A DNA stretch of 64,000 bases, taken from contig JAUKNK010000325.1 in the NCBI GenBank assembly GCA_030765055.1, positions 953,501 to 1,017,500 of the forward strand, read 5' to 3'. The translations under genes and the position numbers were made by a program. Origin of the DNA: Mantis religiosa. Its lineage: Eukaryota; Arthropoda; Insecta; Mantodea; Mantidae. Each line of letters begins with the position of its first letter. Position 1 is the first letter of the stretch. The notes beneath the pieces are model-generated. The model was not told the DNA's origin. It searched no databases and worked only from the letters and a program-made list of their open reading frames with translations. Positions 48,882 to 59,889 of the stretch are shown here, piece after piece.

Positions 48882-48983
48882 AAAGAACCCATTGCTACAT
48901 CAGTTATAATCTTTAGGGTAGAATATTTAAAGCATAATTATTGTATTGTATAATATTTAAGCTAATGTAGTCCTTTCAGTAGT

Positions 48984-48989
48984 AATAAA
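48984..48989 (+). terminator. Poly(A) signal AATAAA of the NPC2-like gene
   Basis: AATAAA lies about 103 bp after the stop codon. A T/GT-rich stretch (TTGGTTGTTTTTTCG) follows around 49018-49033, a plausible downstream element. The 3' UTR would be about 120 bp. Confidence 0.75.
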
Positions 48990-49009
48990 CAGTTTCTTTA
49001 TCCATTTTC

Positions 49010-50274
49010 AAAATGCTCTTGGTTGTTTTTTCGGGGGAGGCAAAGCCATTTAAACTGACATGAGGCTGCACTAAAGCATTCTTTCTCCTTTACCATGCTG
49101 ATTACCTGCACGCTACAAAATTACTGTGTATCGTAGAACATATTTCACCATTAGAAACGAAAACTCCACCGATTAAGGAACACAACCTTAATTTTAAATA
49201 TCCAGGGATGAACAAACCGATCCTGCAGAAGTCAACATTACGAATAGCTGCTAAGAGGAACTTCAGACAGAGCAAGAAAATGAGGGAGGAATGGCTTAAC
49301 AGCAAATGTGGCAATAGTTAAAAATGTTTTTCTCAATATCTAGTGGGCTGGGGTACGATGTATCACTATGACGTACGGAATGGGGACTAAGCACCTTGAC
49401 CTTCGAAGACCTTGCCTGCCTATGCACCTGACGGCGCGCCCTCGTTAGAGAGGAGTGAGGTGAAAATGCCAGTAGTCGAACCTGAGGACAGATAGCAGAG
49501 GGTAAGGTCCCTAATTCAAATTCAAACTCACTGGTGGCGGATCAAACAATCGGCTCCACTATCCCTAAGGGTTTACAGATCCCGTGGAGAGACCTGAGAA
49601 CCAGAGTCTTCTCCCGATATAGAGAACGAGATTTACAGAGAGCAAATCAGCTACCATGCATACCGAATCTAAGAACCATTGCTCCCGTTGCTTTCTCTCT
49701 CTCTCTCTGCTACACAATGCATTATTTACTACTCATATCGCTGATGGAGATGAGCCTAACTGGAAGCCTGAGTATCAAAACCAGAAAAAGGCAGACACGT
49801 TAAAAGAAAAGGGATCCCCGTGGAATGCAGACTATATAATTCAGTAATGATTAAGATATACTTTAAGATGAAAAAAGATATGAAACATAGCGTTTCATTT
49901 CGCCAGGTACTAAAATGTCGAGCGGACAACGCAAATATTAGCAGATGGAGTTAATCTGTTAGCTCACAAAACTATTATCTTTTGATATTATTACACAACT
50001 GTTCATGATGATTACAAGAAGGAAACATTGGAAAAAAAGTATCATTGTTTGAGAGTGTCCTTGCCGAATACTTACTTATTATGTGTTTCAAATGGGATTA
50101 TGTTTGTCCTTGAGCAACATATCGGAGTCCTGCGGTGTTGTCGTATTGCATTCTTCCTATGTGGTGTGAGACGAGCGCCAAACTAATCAATCTCTAATAA
50201 ATACTGTTCGCGCTAAGACAAAAATTCAGATTTTGCAATAACTGATCTATGAAGAAGGAGCGAGCAATGTTACA
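49010..50274. other. Intergenic DNA after the NPC2-like gene
   Basis: No recognised gene. A GC-richer stretch at 49360-49480 and an ORF at 49534-49803 are unexplained. Confidence 0.45.
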
Positions 50275-50705
50275 TTGTAGGTTCGTAGAATTAAAAGTCC
50301 AGTTGCAGAAATTCCAAAATATTCTTTATTTTCTTAGAAACACAGTATGCACACACTTTGCAGAAGAAACAGAATGACGTAACTAACAAATACAATCGTC
50401 AAGGTCGTCGACCACAAACAAAATAGTCTACTTTCAAAACACAGCTTTACGCGCACGATTCTCAAGTTCCATTTCGAATCTGTCTCACTGGCGATCTGCG
50501 GCTTCTTCTATAGCTCCGTTCACTGTTGGAGAAATTAACGGAATTTTCTGTAACAATCAAGACGGCACTAGATGGACGAAACACGAACCTTCCAGTAATC
50601 TAACTTTATCTGTTTCGGCAAGCCTTTTTTCTCCGCGTTGTACTATCTGCCCCTTTGTGCGCGTCTGCCCTCCCTCTACGATGCTCAGAGGTGAAGTCGT
50701 ACTCC
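50275..50705 (-). mobile_element. LTR of the gypsy element (3' LTR side)
   Basis: On the minus strand it follows the truncated pol. It carries a TATA-like CTATAGAAG (50503-50511), AATAAA near 50318 and the end '..gcaactggacttttaatt..ctaca'. It is similar block by block to 23822-24204. Orientation and position fit a 3' LTR for the pol fragment at 50706-52615. Confidence 0.7.
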
Positions 50706-50719
50706 TGCAGCCTATAGAC

Positions 50720-51417
50720 CTAACGGGTTGTCTGGAATTCCAGGTCCCTAAAGCTCAATAGCCTGGTCAGAGCGTAATGGTCAGTCCTCAGGTGGAATGG
50801 CTGACCGTACAGGTACTTGTGGAAGTGCTCCAAGGTCTTTACTACCGCCAGCAGCTCTCGCCTGGAGACGCAGTAGCTCTTCTCTGTCTTAAACAGCGTC
50901 TTGCTGTAGTAGGCTCGTGGTGGTCCTAGACTTGGGATAGAACGCCTCCAATGCAATGGTCGCTGGCGTCGGTGTCCACAATGAAGGCGCCGCTTGGTTT
51001 TGGGAAACTCAAAATTTGAGCACTGCAAAGTGTCTTATTCAGGTTCTGTAAAGGGTCATCGGCGTCCTGCGGACACACATAAGGCTTGTGTTCTTCTGTC
51101 AGGCGCCTGAGGGGTTTGGCGATTTTGCAGAATCCCTTTATGAAACGGCGGTAATAACTGCACAACCCCAGGAAATTGCGCAATTCTCCCTTATCCTTTG
51201 GCCGAGGCCAATCTCTCACGGGTTGTGTCTTCTCCGGGTATATGACCACTCCGGTTGGTGAGAATATGTGGCACAAGTAGTTGACTTCCTTGCGGAAGAG
51301 CAGGCACTTCTTCGCGTTTAGCTTCAGGTTGGTCGCCTGCAGCCTCTGCAGCAGATTACTCAGGTTGTCGAGACGTAGGTAGGCGTCATATGTCAGACCT
51401 CTCATCACTGACTGCAT
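50720..51417 (-). pseudogene. Gypsy RT thumb/connection and RNase H
   Basis: The frame 51417-50926 has KLNAKKCLLFRKEVNYLCHI, LRNFLGLCSYYRRFIKGF and, at the RNase H start, FIVDTDASDHCIGGVLSQV. After a frameshift near 50940, YYSKTLFKTEKSYCVSRREL leads to HLRTDHYALTRLLSF. Between TYDAYL and RLDNLSNLL, where the YxDD catalytic loop should lie, about 15-17 residues are missing. Confidence 0.9.
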
Positions 51418-51423
51418 GAGTTG

Positions 51424-51840
51424 TTAGAAGGTATCTGGTGCGTTGCAGAGGCCAAAGAGCATAACTGTAAACTTCCAAAGCCCTTGGCCTGTCAAGAATG
51501 CGGTCTTTTCCTTGTCTCTCGGGTCTAGAGCTACGTCCAGGCTCGAGAACCACTGCGCACAAGCAAGCGTCTCCAGGCTGTCTTCAATCCGGGATAAGCG
51601 GAAATAGTCTTTCCTGGTGAGAGCGTTCAGCTCCTTGTAATCCACGCAGAAGCGTAGCTATCCGTTCTTCTTCGTCACCAGAACTACAGGGGAGCACCAA
51701 GGGCTGTCAGACTCTTTAATCACTCTCCTGTATCTCATGTCCTCCAGCATGTCCCTTACCGCCGCTTGTTTTGCCAGCGGAACGTGTCTGGGTGGTTGCC
51801 GATTAGGCCGGGCATCTCCGGTGTCGATGCGGTGGAGCAC
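51424..51840 (-). pseudogene. Gypsy reverse transcriptase, N-terminal part
   Basis: The pieces HRIDTGDARPNRQPPRHVPL, VIKESDSPWCSPVVLVTKKNG in part, then MDYKELNALTRKDYF and FTVMLFGLCNAPDTF are RT fingers and palm motifs. A stop separates the two frames at about 51655. The first catalytic Asp region reads SSLDVALDPRDKEKTAF, which looks shortened against the usual 'LDL-x-S-G-Y-x-Q' block. Confidence 0.88.
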
Positions 51841-52249
51841 TCAGTGCATGCGGCCGTAGTCGTTCCGTTGGCTGAAGACACGCTGGTATCGTCTCACTGT
51901 TGTCGAATCTTATCCAGCTGCTCTGCGGTCAGGTGGTCGGCCACCCTCTCTATTAAGCCTTCCAGCCGGGGCCTCAGGTGTTGTATCAGTACCGGACCTT
52001 TGGGTGTTGTCTTTTGGTGTTATGTTGACCAGGGGCTCGGAGGTCCCAAATTCCGTCCCGGTCTGGACATCGTGTTCGGTGTCTGTCAGGCTGAGCAGGA
52101 CCACTGGCGCCTCCTCTCGGCACGGCAATAATGTCCTGGCTACATAGAGTCGGTGCACAGGCGTCTTCTGGTCCAGTATCATGTTTTTCTTCCGCTGGCA
52201 TACCAGTCGCGCCGTCAACACCACCGCGCTTTTCGCGGGCAAACCACGT

Positions 52250-52615
52250 CTTCCCTCAGGAGGACTCTGCAGATTCCAAGGCGCTCTTCGTGTTGCCGGA
52301 GTACCACCTTTTCCGCATTGAGCCGCAGGACCTTCCTGCTGACGCTGACCGTAGCCTTGTGGCTCCTGAGGGCATCCAATCCCAGTATCATCTCCTCAGC
52401 AAGCTCCGCGATGAACACCCACAGACTTACGGTACTTCGCCCCAAGCTCAACTGCAGCAGGACCTCCCTCTCCACGGTCAAGGTCTCACCAGATACCGTC
52501 ACTAGCACGTGTGGTCGGCACGGCTTTCTCGACGGCAAACCCTTGGCCACGTCAGGTCTGATGATGGTCACGGCTGCCCCGGTGTCCACCAGCACGTGGC
52601 ACGGAACGGAACGGA
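52250..52615 (-). pseudogene. Gypsy aspartic protease fragment
   Basis: It contains the intact catalytic motif CHVLVDTGAAVTII near 52600-52560 and the second motif EEMILGLDALRSHKA near 52360-52330, in the single frame that runs 52703-52215. The residues upstream of about 52615 do not belong to pol, which marks the 5' breakpoint. Confidence 0.88.
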
Positions 52616-52819
52616 AACATAAAGATTTTACATGACGTGATAAAAGAAATATGTACTTTGAATAAGCCAAGGTGTTTCTTAAATTCGATGAGAGGAAACA
52701 CACTTCCTGCTGGTCTGGCAGAACGTGTCTAGTTACATTATATCTTTCTTTATGAATGGTTCCTAATCTCTATTAGCTCTAAAGGGTTCAAAGCAGTATT
52801 CGGTTACGCCTCCATGAAG

Positions 52820-53110
52820 AAATGTATCAGCTGGATCAATGAAACACGATCCACCTTCCCCCTCACTACTGCCAGACAATCCAATTGAATTAATGTGGGC
52901 TCAAATTATGTTGCGAACAGAAATAATATTTTTAAACAGACTCACGTTGAACCACTTCTTCACGAATAAATTGACAAGGAACACAACAAGACTGGGAAAG
53001 CTGCGTGAGACAGCAGATGAACTACAAGAAAACGACTTTTGGAAAGAAATGGCACGTAACGAGATTTTGGAGCCTCATAAATTTGCATTACTCAGAGGAT
53101 GAAGACAAAA
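52820..53110 (+). pseudogene. Tc1/pogo-like transposase C-terminal remnant
   Basis: PSPSLLPDNPIELMWAQIML in the + frame at 52839-53102 resembles the 'L-P-P-x-x-P-x-L-N-P-I-E-x-x-W-A-x-x-K' end of IS630/Tc1/pogo-type DDE transposases. Only this segment is recognisable. Confidence 0.5.
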
Positions 53111-53329
53111 ACAATGACGAATTATCTCTTAACCTAAGTAATATTCACAGCTACAGGGATGCACCGCTGGCATTTTCATTGGATTAGAAAAATTAATAAT
53201 TTATGAACCATAATTAATTTAAACTAAATATTTAAATAGTTTACGTAATGTACGAATACCCATGTTGCAATTGGGATTTCAAAAACTGTATTATTATAAA
53301 ACTTTGGAAAATTCAGTACAACGCTAAAG

Positions 53330-53377
53330 GCTTTAACGCATCTGGTTCGCTACAGGCGAGAACTCTTCCCATTTGAA
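53330..53377 (-). repeat. Short dispersed repeat, partner of 9690-9740
   Basis: Reverse complement of the 9690 copy with few mismatches, including TTTCAAATGGGAAGAGTTCT. Confidence 0.6.
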
Positions 53378-53433
53378 ACAATAATAATCAAAACTACTCC
53401 AAAAGCAACAGTTCACTTCATATTTCCACCTTT

Positions 53434-53443
53434 ATGTGTGTGA

Positions 53444-53511
<68 letters not shown>

Positions 53512-53532
53512 GTGTGTGTGTGTATGTGTGTA
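53434..53532. repeat. (GT)n microsatellite
   Basis: About 95 bp of TG repeat with GAGT, GGTG and TATG interruptions. Confidence 0.97.
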
Positions 53533-54062
53533 TTAAAGTATATCCAAGTTTAAATATCAAAATTAAACTCAAAACACGCCCAACACTAACAATTTTACAA
53601 AAGTATAGAAGTAGTAATTTGAATAAACTCTGCGCATTTCAGTAAATCACAGTAAAAAGAATATAAATACGTTCTGAGAGTATTAATTCAAATAAACGTG
53701 CATACACAGAAAAGGAACATACATTCACAAAGAAGTTAAATATCGAGAGAAAAGATTGGTCACCTTCATGGTTCAGCGTGAGTTTAGATCATTATATAGT
53801 TTAGTGGAACAACCAGCTTGAATACTTCAAGAATTACAAACTTAATAACGGTATTCCAAGAGGCGCTAGTAGTCGCGTTTTACTATACAAACTTGCAAAT
53901 TACATCTATTACTACTAAATGATGTATATTCCCTTAAGTAGAACATGAAAAGTACTTCGAAAATCTAGAAATAACCTCTGCATTACATCAGAAATTTAGG
54001 CGGTTAAACCTTTTCATAGAATATACTGAGGAGTTTTGTAGTGTTTAACGCACGCTTTTACT
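53533..54062. other. Intergenic, nothing recognised
   Basis: AT-rich and non-coding. Confidence 0.45.
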
Positions 54063-54274
54063 ACACACGGCACCGCAGCCGGTGACACTTATGGTACATG
54101 AGATGAAGATGGAGCACCGGCGGAATGAGATGGCGGGGGAAACCGGAGATCCCGGGTAAAAACCCGCCGCAGGGCCGTGTTGTCCACCTCAAATCTCAAT
54201 TTGCGGTCGTCTGGGATCAAACACGGGCCGCCTTGGTGAGAGCCAAGCGGTCTAAACACTGAGCCTCGACGCGG
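54063..54274 (-). repeat. tRNA-derived SINE, family B, 3' truncated
   Basis: On the minus strand the head CTTGGCTCTCACCAAGGCGG leads to a mutated B box (TGTTTGATCCC) and body GTGGACAACACGG, GGGATCTCCGGTTTCCCCCG. It lacks the AAAGAATAAG end seen in the other two copies. Confidence 0.82.
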
Positions 54275-55063
54275 AAAATATTTGACAGCTTTCGGTCTAT
54301 CCGACTGTATAGTAACATCAGTCAGAGATATCAAATGGCCGAGAAGGGATATCTGCCAAATGGGACTGGTAGACTTCTGCATTTTAGACTTCAGACCAGC
54401 ACGCTCCAAATATAAGAATATATCAGGAAGATGATCAAAAAGTGTACAAAATTCCGTACAATAGATTGCAGCATCACATGCTAGCTGAAATCCATTGTCC
54501 AAAAGAAGGTATCCAAGAAGTGGGATACAAAATGTACATCCGTAGCAATTCCAAGTGGTATGCGTTAGAACCCATGCAAGCACCACAGAGACGTGAAGAC
54601 AGTTGTAGTTTTTGAAGATTTCTCTAAAAGAATTACAAATAAAGAAATCCTAAATAGGTTGAGTTTCTGTACGTATTTTCTTCTAAAGCCTACGGTTATT
54701 AACTGAGGAACGGAGATCATTTTGGCTCGTGTCTCTGGTCCGGTTTCCGGTACACCCGCACAGCGCTTCCAGTTTATTCTTTCTGCGCAGGAGGTATGAC
54801 ACAAAATCTCCCCGCAGGTGCAATGTGTGATCCTCTCTGCCTATAGTCCAGTACAGTCCCAAGCAACACAGAGGAGTCGCAGAACGGAAGAAATGGGATG
54901 CCTGTATTTATATGCTTCTCTGGTGAAGAAACCGCAATCTACATTTCGTGAAATCACTAGAACAACAAATTAATAGTATCAATTGGCACACACTGAGATG
55001 ACCAACCTGGATGAAGGGTAAACCTAACTGAAAAGTAAGGAGAAATGAAGGTTATAAAATTCG
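54275..55063. other. Intergenic, nothing recognised
   Basis: ORFs here are shadows over the SINE edge; no domain identified. Confidence 0.4.
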
Positions 55064-55212
55064 GAGGACGCCATTATTCTTCCCATTATTCGTCTGGCGA
55101 CCTGGGGAAACCCCGGGAAAAATAATGGGTCAAGACGTTCGACCATCGAAATTGAACCAGAGATCCCTCGAGACGCGCCACAGATGCTAACGTCTAAATT
55201 ATCCATCTCGGT
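55064..55212 (-). repeat. tRNA-derived SINE-like fragment, separate family
   Basis: On the minus strand CCGAGATGGATAATTTAGAC resembles a tRNA head and CTGGTTCAATTTC a B box. The body CCGGGGTTTCCCCAGGTCGCC ends at about 55064. It is a single copy in this window. Confidence 0.5.
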
Positions 55213-55555
55213 TTTAATGGGATAAATGCTGCGCTGGTGAAACAAATTACTCAAGATAGTGTTAACCAAACCACATATACAGCATTCTAACTTCCTTGAC
55301 TCCTATATCTGGCTAACTGACCTCAGGGATTCCCAAACTGGTGTTGAGAAACTGAATTCATGCAACACGGTATTATTGTTTGACCATTACACAGATTTTA
55401 CAAAGATAAAAGTAAAGGTTAATAAGAGATTTGGATATGACTTAAAGCATATGTATTCACAGTGGAGCGAATTACCCATTAGCAACTGTAACGTGTTAAC
55501 AGAGAAGTATACTTAAAATACACGATATGCTTTTCAAAAATGCATGTAAGATACC

Positions 55556-55745
55556 ATAATGACTGTACTTCGTAAAGCTTTCACGGCCGGTGTCATGAAG
55601 AACAGAAAAGTTGTCTTCCTTCTTCCTCTTTTTCCTTCCTTCCTCTTGAAGATGCCAAGCGTAGTCCTTGGCAAAACATCGGAATATTCCAATCCTACTG
55701 GACCGTGGCCTACAAGCTCGGAAGATAATTTTACTGTTCTTCACC
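55556..55745 (+). repeat. Hairpin-bearing repeat fragment, possibly Penelope-like
   Basis: The 'aagctttcacggccggtgtc' start, the 'gaagatgcc..gtagtccttggc' centre and the 'aaaacatcggaatattcc' portion follow the layout 'GAAGATG..inverted GGC..GAAACGTCGG' that I associate with Penelope-like retroelement ends. The ORF through it is probably incidental. No reverse transcriptase is adjacent. Confidence 0.35.
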
Positions 55746-56402
55746 ATATTGCCTGTTCTTAAAAATAATCATTGTTTTACTTCTGATATAACCAATACAT
55801 ACTAAGGAAATTTAAAACTGTGCTTTCTTATATCGCAAACAATTAAATGAAGTTTATAAAACATTGGATTTTCATTTCCGCTAAATTCTAAAGTATTTAA
55901 TGATTATGGACCCACAAAAGTAATGAGTATAATATGTATCCAATTAAAGATTTACTGAATAGCATCAACATTTATTGCAATCTTCTGTGCCAGTTTTACG
56001 CATTTTAGGTATGCAAATCTATAACCGAACAGGATACAACCTCGCAGTCATATAACCTATTTATATTAGAATATATTGAGACTCATCACCCAGAAGTAGC
56101 AGATGGCTGCATCATAAGAATGTAGAAGGCAAATACTTGCAGAGAGAAAACTTCGCCCAACAGGATGACGAAGTATTGAATCCAGTTTGTTTCTAACGCT
56201 ACAGGTAAGATGATTGTGGTCCAGCATACAAGTACAAGTAATTCAAGTATTCGCTGACTTTGGATATTAACTTCTAAAATAGGTTTGCAAACTTGACTGT
56301 ACTTACGTAGGGTGAAAGTCCTCACGTCGTACCCTCAGAACAAGTTGAACATAAATGAAAAGTTTAGTACCTACCCAACTTTTCGTTGTTGAGCTATGAT
56401 AT
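55746..56402. other. Intergenic, nothing recognised
   Basis: AT-rich; no feature. Confidence 0.45.
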
Positions 56403-56424
56403 CCACACACAGACACACACACAC

Positions 56425-56489
<65 letters not shown>
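56403..56489. repeat. (AC)n microsatellite
   Basis: About 87 bp of AC repeat with single GAC and GCAC interruptions. Confidence 0.97.
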
Positions 56490-56492
<3 letters not shown>

Positions 56493-56742
56493 CTTTACCT
56501 AAAACATTTTTAAATCAGGAGACTTCAAAATATGTGCCTCCACTCAAATCTTGGTATCGAATTTATGGCTGAAATGCGGTACATTCCCTACTTACTATAG
56601 GTAAGAAAAATGAACAAACTCTCTCCGATTGAGAAAAGTAAAGGTATTCGAAAATCGAAACAGAAAAGAAGGAATATCTTTGTGTACTCCACAAATATTC
56701 GAATGTCTTTGTATAGCAAGATTTTGTTTATCTCTTACAACG

Positions 56743-57245
56743 AGCGGGATGGCTCAAGCGATTTCGTCTGTGGCCCGCATTCTCGAGATCCGGGTTCGAT
56801 TCCAGTGGTCGACCAATCTGACCCATAGGTTTTTGGGAGTTTTCGCCAGGAGAATACTGATTAGGTTAATTACTCCTCCCGAATTTCTTGACCCTCCATT
56901 TCATCTCCATTATCGTTAGACATATGTCATCTTGTGGTCTCTTTCCGGGTATAAGTGTCGGCGAGTGTCTTGGCGTTGCATGGCAGGATGATATGCTATG
57001 AGTGAAGCACTTCTTCCTCCGGTGAGACGGTTGTTGGTCTCCGTCCCTGGTCTCGCGGTGGGACAGTTTCCGCACCACATTAAGATGGGATGTCTGCTGT
57101 TCTGGCCTACCGGGAAAAGTTTCCATCTAAGTGAAATGTAGGGCCCTTGCCCTCTTAGCAATGTCGTGACACCTTGGGACGGTCGCGCTGTTTCCTCTCT
57201 CCACATCCTTCCTCCCCGCGGATGTCCCACTTGCAGGTATAGGTA
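56743..57245 (+). repeat. Long tRNA-headed SINE-like repeat, family C
   Basis: The head has GCGGGATGGCTCAAGCG (A-box-like) and GGGTTCGATTCCAG (B box) about 50 bp apart. A GC-richer body of about 450 bp follows and is distinct from its AT-rich surroundings. Boundaries are approximate because only one copy lies in the window. Confidence 0.6.
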
Positions 57246-57718
57246 CAATGAACCAAATCTGGTTTCCGTGCCAACTCCCCTCGGAAATAATTCAGTTATC
57301 TCTTACGGTTTACCATTTACACAAGTCATCCAGAATGAAGAGGACTTTTGAGGAGATTCCCAAAAATTTCAAAATATAGGTACATTTATTTGTCGTGAAA
57401 ATATCTTAAATACGAGATATTCTCTTAATGAAGCAGCTATATCCGCCATTTGGGTAGGGGAGGGAATTGCCGTATCCGTTTAAAATACATACCAAACTTA
57501 ATATTTAACCAACTTTTCGTTTTTCAGTCATGCCGTTCATAAACACACAGACCCACACACACGGGCCGTTTTTTAAAAATGTTAAAGCGTTCAGAAGACT
57601 CTAAACCGTGTTTTTCCAGGAAACTCTTGGCATCAAACTTTTGGGTAGAGTGCAATACTTTCTCTAACTATTATTAGTTGTACGTACCTAGTTATACTTA
57701 GTAAGAAAGTAAAACGGG
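57246..57718. other. Intergenic, nothing recognised
   Basis: AT-rich with a short CA patch near 57545. Confidence 0.45.
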
Positions 57719-57800
57719 GCTGGCCCCGTAGCTCAGTCGATAGAGCACCTGTCTGCTGTGCAAGGAGTCCCCGGTTCGATTCCCGGCTGGGAGAGGGCAT
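57719..57800 (+). repeat. tRNA-like sequence, probably a SINE head
   Basis: GCCCCGTAGCTCAGTCGATAG is a good tRNA D-arm with A box, and CCGGTTCGATTCCCGG a good B box. The acceptor stem does not close (only three to four pairs), the anticodon stem is poor and the T stem has a mismatch. A tRNA-derived SINE or tRNA pseudogene is therefore more likely than a working tRNA. Confidence 0.65.
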
Positions 57801-57871
57801 TGTTCTCCAACCAAGATGATTCCCCATCTTCCTCAGAGTATGGAAGTACGCATGACCTAACGATTAAAATA

Positions 57872-58532
57872 TAGTGCGATCCATATAACCATTTCAATAG
57901 GCCATAACATTTGGACCAATAATAAGACACACGTGCACTTTCGAGAGAATGTAATACACAATTGGGACATTACATTATACTATTTACATCTCAGAGAAAA
58001 TGCTGGAGGTGTGCTGCACCAGCATCCACACATGTTTTCACTCGTCTCACCATATTTTCCGAAGTTTTACGAAGATGATATCTAATTGAGAAAAGGTTAT
58101 TTCCAGCAAGATGCAGCAACGTGCTATACATCTAGTGACACCATGGAACTTGTAACCAGTTTATTTGATAATCGAATATTCTCAAAAGGTCTGTGGCCCT
58201 CCAGATCCCCTGACCTAACCTCACCAGATTTTTTCTAAAAGGAGTATCTAAAAATAGAGTGTACAAGAATAGGCCACGGATAATTGATGTTCTTAAAGAA
58301 TCCATTCGAGACGAAATAAGTAACATTGGCGAGGTTACTCTCCGTAAAACTTCAGAGAATCTGGCGAGAATAGACGCTGGTGGAGGAGACAACATTTTCT
58401 CTGAGATGTAAATAGTGTAATGTTATCTTCCAATTGCGTATTATACTCTCCTAAAAAGTTGCACGTGTGTCCTATTATTGGTTCAAGAGTTATGGCCTAT
58501 TGAAATGGTTCAGATTTATATGAACCTCACTA
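57872..58532 (+). mobile_element. Compact DNA transposon with about 95-bp terminal inverted repeats and TA flanks
   Basis: The left end 57872-57965 and right end 58430-58532 are inverted copies of each other. Shared parts include CCATTTCAATAGGCCATAAC, ACACACGTGCA and CAATTGG. Both ends begin TAGTG and are flanked by TA, which fits a mariner/IS630-type target-site duplication. The interior carries a broken DDE transposase (58101-58400). At 661 bp it is internally deleted. Small indels distinguish the two repeats, so it is not recent. Confidence 0.88.
58101..58410 (+). pseudogene. DDE transposase C-terminal part within the compact transposon
   Basis: From 58101 the frame reads FQQDAATCYTSSDTMELV, then GLWPSRSPDLTSPDFF and a stop. 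After frame changes, KNRPRTIDVLKESIRDEISN and IGEVTLRKTSEN follow. These are the second Asp ('F-Q-Q-D-G-A-x-x-H') and third acidic residue ('W-P-x-R-S-P-D-L-x-x-x-D-F-F') blocks of a mariner-like transposase common in insects. The N-terminal DNA-binding part and first catalytic Asp are missing, so it cannot be active. Confidence 0.82.
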
Positions 58533-58664
58533 TACAAAGTACAAGCAACCCAAAGTATACGAGTTAACACCAGCGACATGTTCCAAAAAAGAACGGCCGC
58601 CGATATGACCACTGTAGTTAAATGCGGGGTACAAACGGAACTAAAAAAGAAAAGAAGTAGAACG

Positions 58665-59043
58665 GGCCGCGCCGTAGTCGAGTGGTTAGACCTCTTGGCT
58701 CTCACCTAGGAGGGCCGGGTTCGATCGCAGGTGATCGTAAATTTAATTTTGTGGACAACACGGAGCTGGGGCGGGCTTTCTCCGGGATATCCGGTTCCCC
58801 GCCAGCATTCCATCAATTGCCCCATTATCACCTTTCCTCACATTTCATTTCGAATTTAATCATTTCATCCACTTCCCTCACTCTCATACTAGGCATCGGG
58901 CTGATCACCAATCCTGTATCCTCTCTCTCACTGATCCAGAGATTTCGTTCCTCAACCCGCCGCCTACGGGCATAAGAGTTAAGTGGAACGATACCCTGAC
59001 GGCACGTAGTGGTATAAGAGCGCAGTTAAAGAAGAAGAATAAG
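58665..59043 (+). repeat. tRNA-derived SINE, family B, full length
   Basis: The head has GCCGTAGTCGAGTGGTTAGAC (A-box region) and B box GGGTTCGATCGC. The body contains GTGGACAACACGGAGC and CTCCGGGATATCCGG, and the 3' end is AAGAAGAAGAATAAG. At about 379 bp it is the longest copy and defines the family. Confidence 0.9.
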
Positions 59044-59049
59044 TTTTAA

Positions 59050-59132
59050 TGTGGCCATGCTAGCTCAAGGGTTAAGAGCGACTGGACGGAAACCAGGAGG
59101 TCCGTGGTTCAAATCCCGGCCTTGGCATTGAA
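59050..59132 (+). repeat. tRNA-like sequence / SINE head, directly after family B SINE
   Basis: GCTAGCTCAAGGGTTAAGAGC fits a D-arm, ACTGG..CCAGG an anticodon stem, and GTGGTTCAAATCCC a B box. The outer arms contain mismatches and no CCA-proximal stem closes fully. It is probably a tRNA pseudogene or SINE head rather than an active gene. Confidence 0.55.
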
Positions 59133-59889
59133 TTTTTCAGTTGGCTCTAATTAAGAAGAATAAGTATCTCAATTTTCTATGTTGCCCTTCTTTTCACCTT
59201 CTGGTTTATAGAACCCCATATACACTACAGAAATTAATCTCTAATTTCTCTCTTTTAATTTTTCTAATTAATCTATAATAGTTATATTCTATTAAATGTT
59301 GGTAAAAACTAATTTTATAAATTCATTATATTCTTTGGAGAATACATTACAGTAACTCTGACTTAACCCTACGATTTATATTCCTTAAGTTCGCCTTATA
59401 ACTTTTTATAACAGTTTTCTTGATTTTTTGTAGAACGTTGCAAAATCTTAGGGGTTTATCAACTTCATAAATTTCTCTTTGATATCTAATTTTAAGCAGT
59501 TAGCCATTCGCTCTCTTTGCACTCCACTATTATGATATTATGTTGGTATGTTAACTAAAGTTTGGGCAGCGGAGTTGGTGGTTTCCATCCATATCTTCTT
59601 TAAGTGTCCAGAAAGGACAAAAAGGAGATCTCACTATACCAATTCAGAATAAATGTTAATGGAAAAAATCATTGCCTGTTAGAAGTCTGAAAATTACGAT
59701 AGAGGACTTTCTTGGTAGTGTATTGATCCTTGTTGTGTTGTCACATAGGTAAATTTTCCCGTAGTTCTCCTTTTGTTTGTAATATATTGTGTTCTTGAAT
59801 TTTTTTATTGTATGTTAATATAATTATTATTTTTATAGTGATAACTTGATGTCTCAAATGAGTTTGACCCAATTTTACTGCCTTTTTTG
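59133..59889. other. Intergenic, nothing recognised
   Basis: T-rich sequence; no feature. Confidence 0.45.

Larger units (their letters stand above)
50706..52615 (-). mobile_element. Ty3/gypsy retrotransposon pol fragment: protease, RT, RNase H
   Basis: Domain order on the minus strand is protease (about 52610-52250), linker (52240-51845), reverse transcriptase (51840-51230), RNase H (51060-50720). Integrase and gag are absent. The region is GC-rich compared with its surroundings, so the insertion is comparatively young, but several frameshifts and stops divide it. It ends abruptly after FRDLEFQTTR where the RNase H-to-integrase linker would follow. It then meets the LTR, so an internal deletion removed integrase. 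Confidence 0.93.

Noticed and set aside
51766..52635. Plus-strand ORFs of 121, 124 and 160 codons
   Set aside because: They are antisense shadows of the gypsy pol fragment on the minus strand.
57719..57800. Functional tRNA gene
   Set aside because: A and B boxes are good but the acceptor stem does not pair and the anticodon and T stems have mismatches, so a SINE head or pseudogene is more likely.
59050..59132. Functional tRNA gene
   Set aside because: The anticodon arm is plausible, but the acceptor and T stems have two or more mismatches each.
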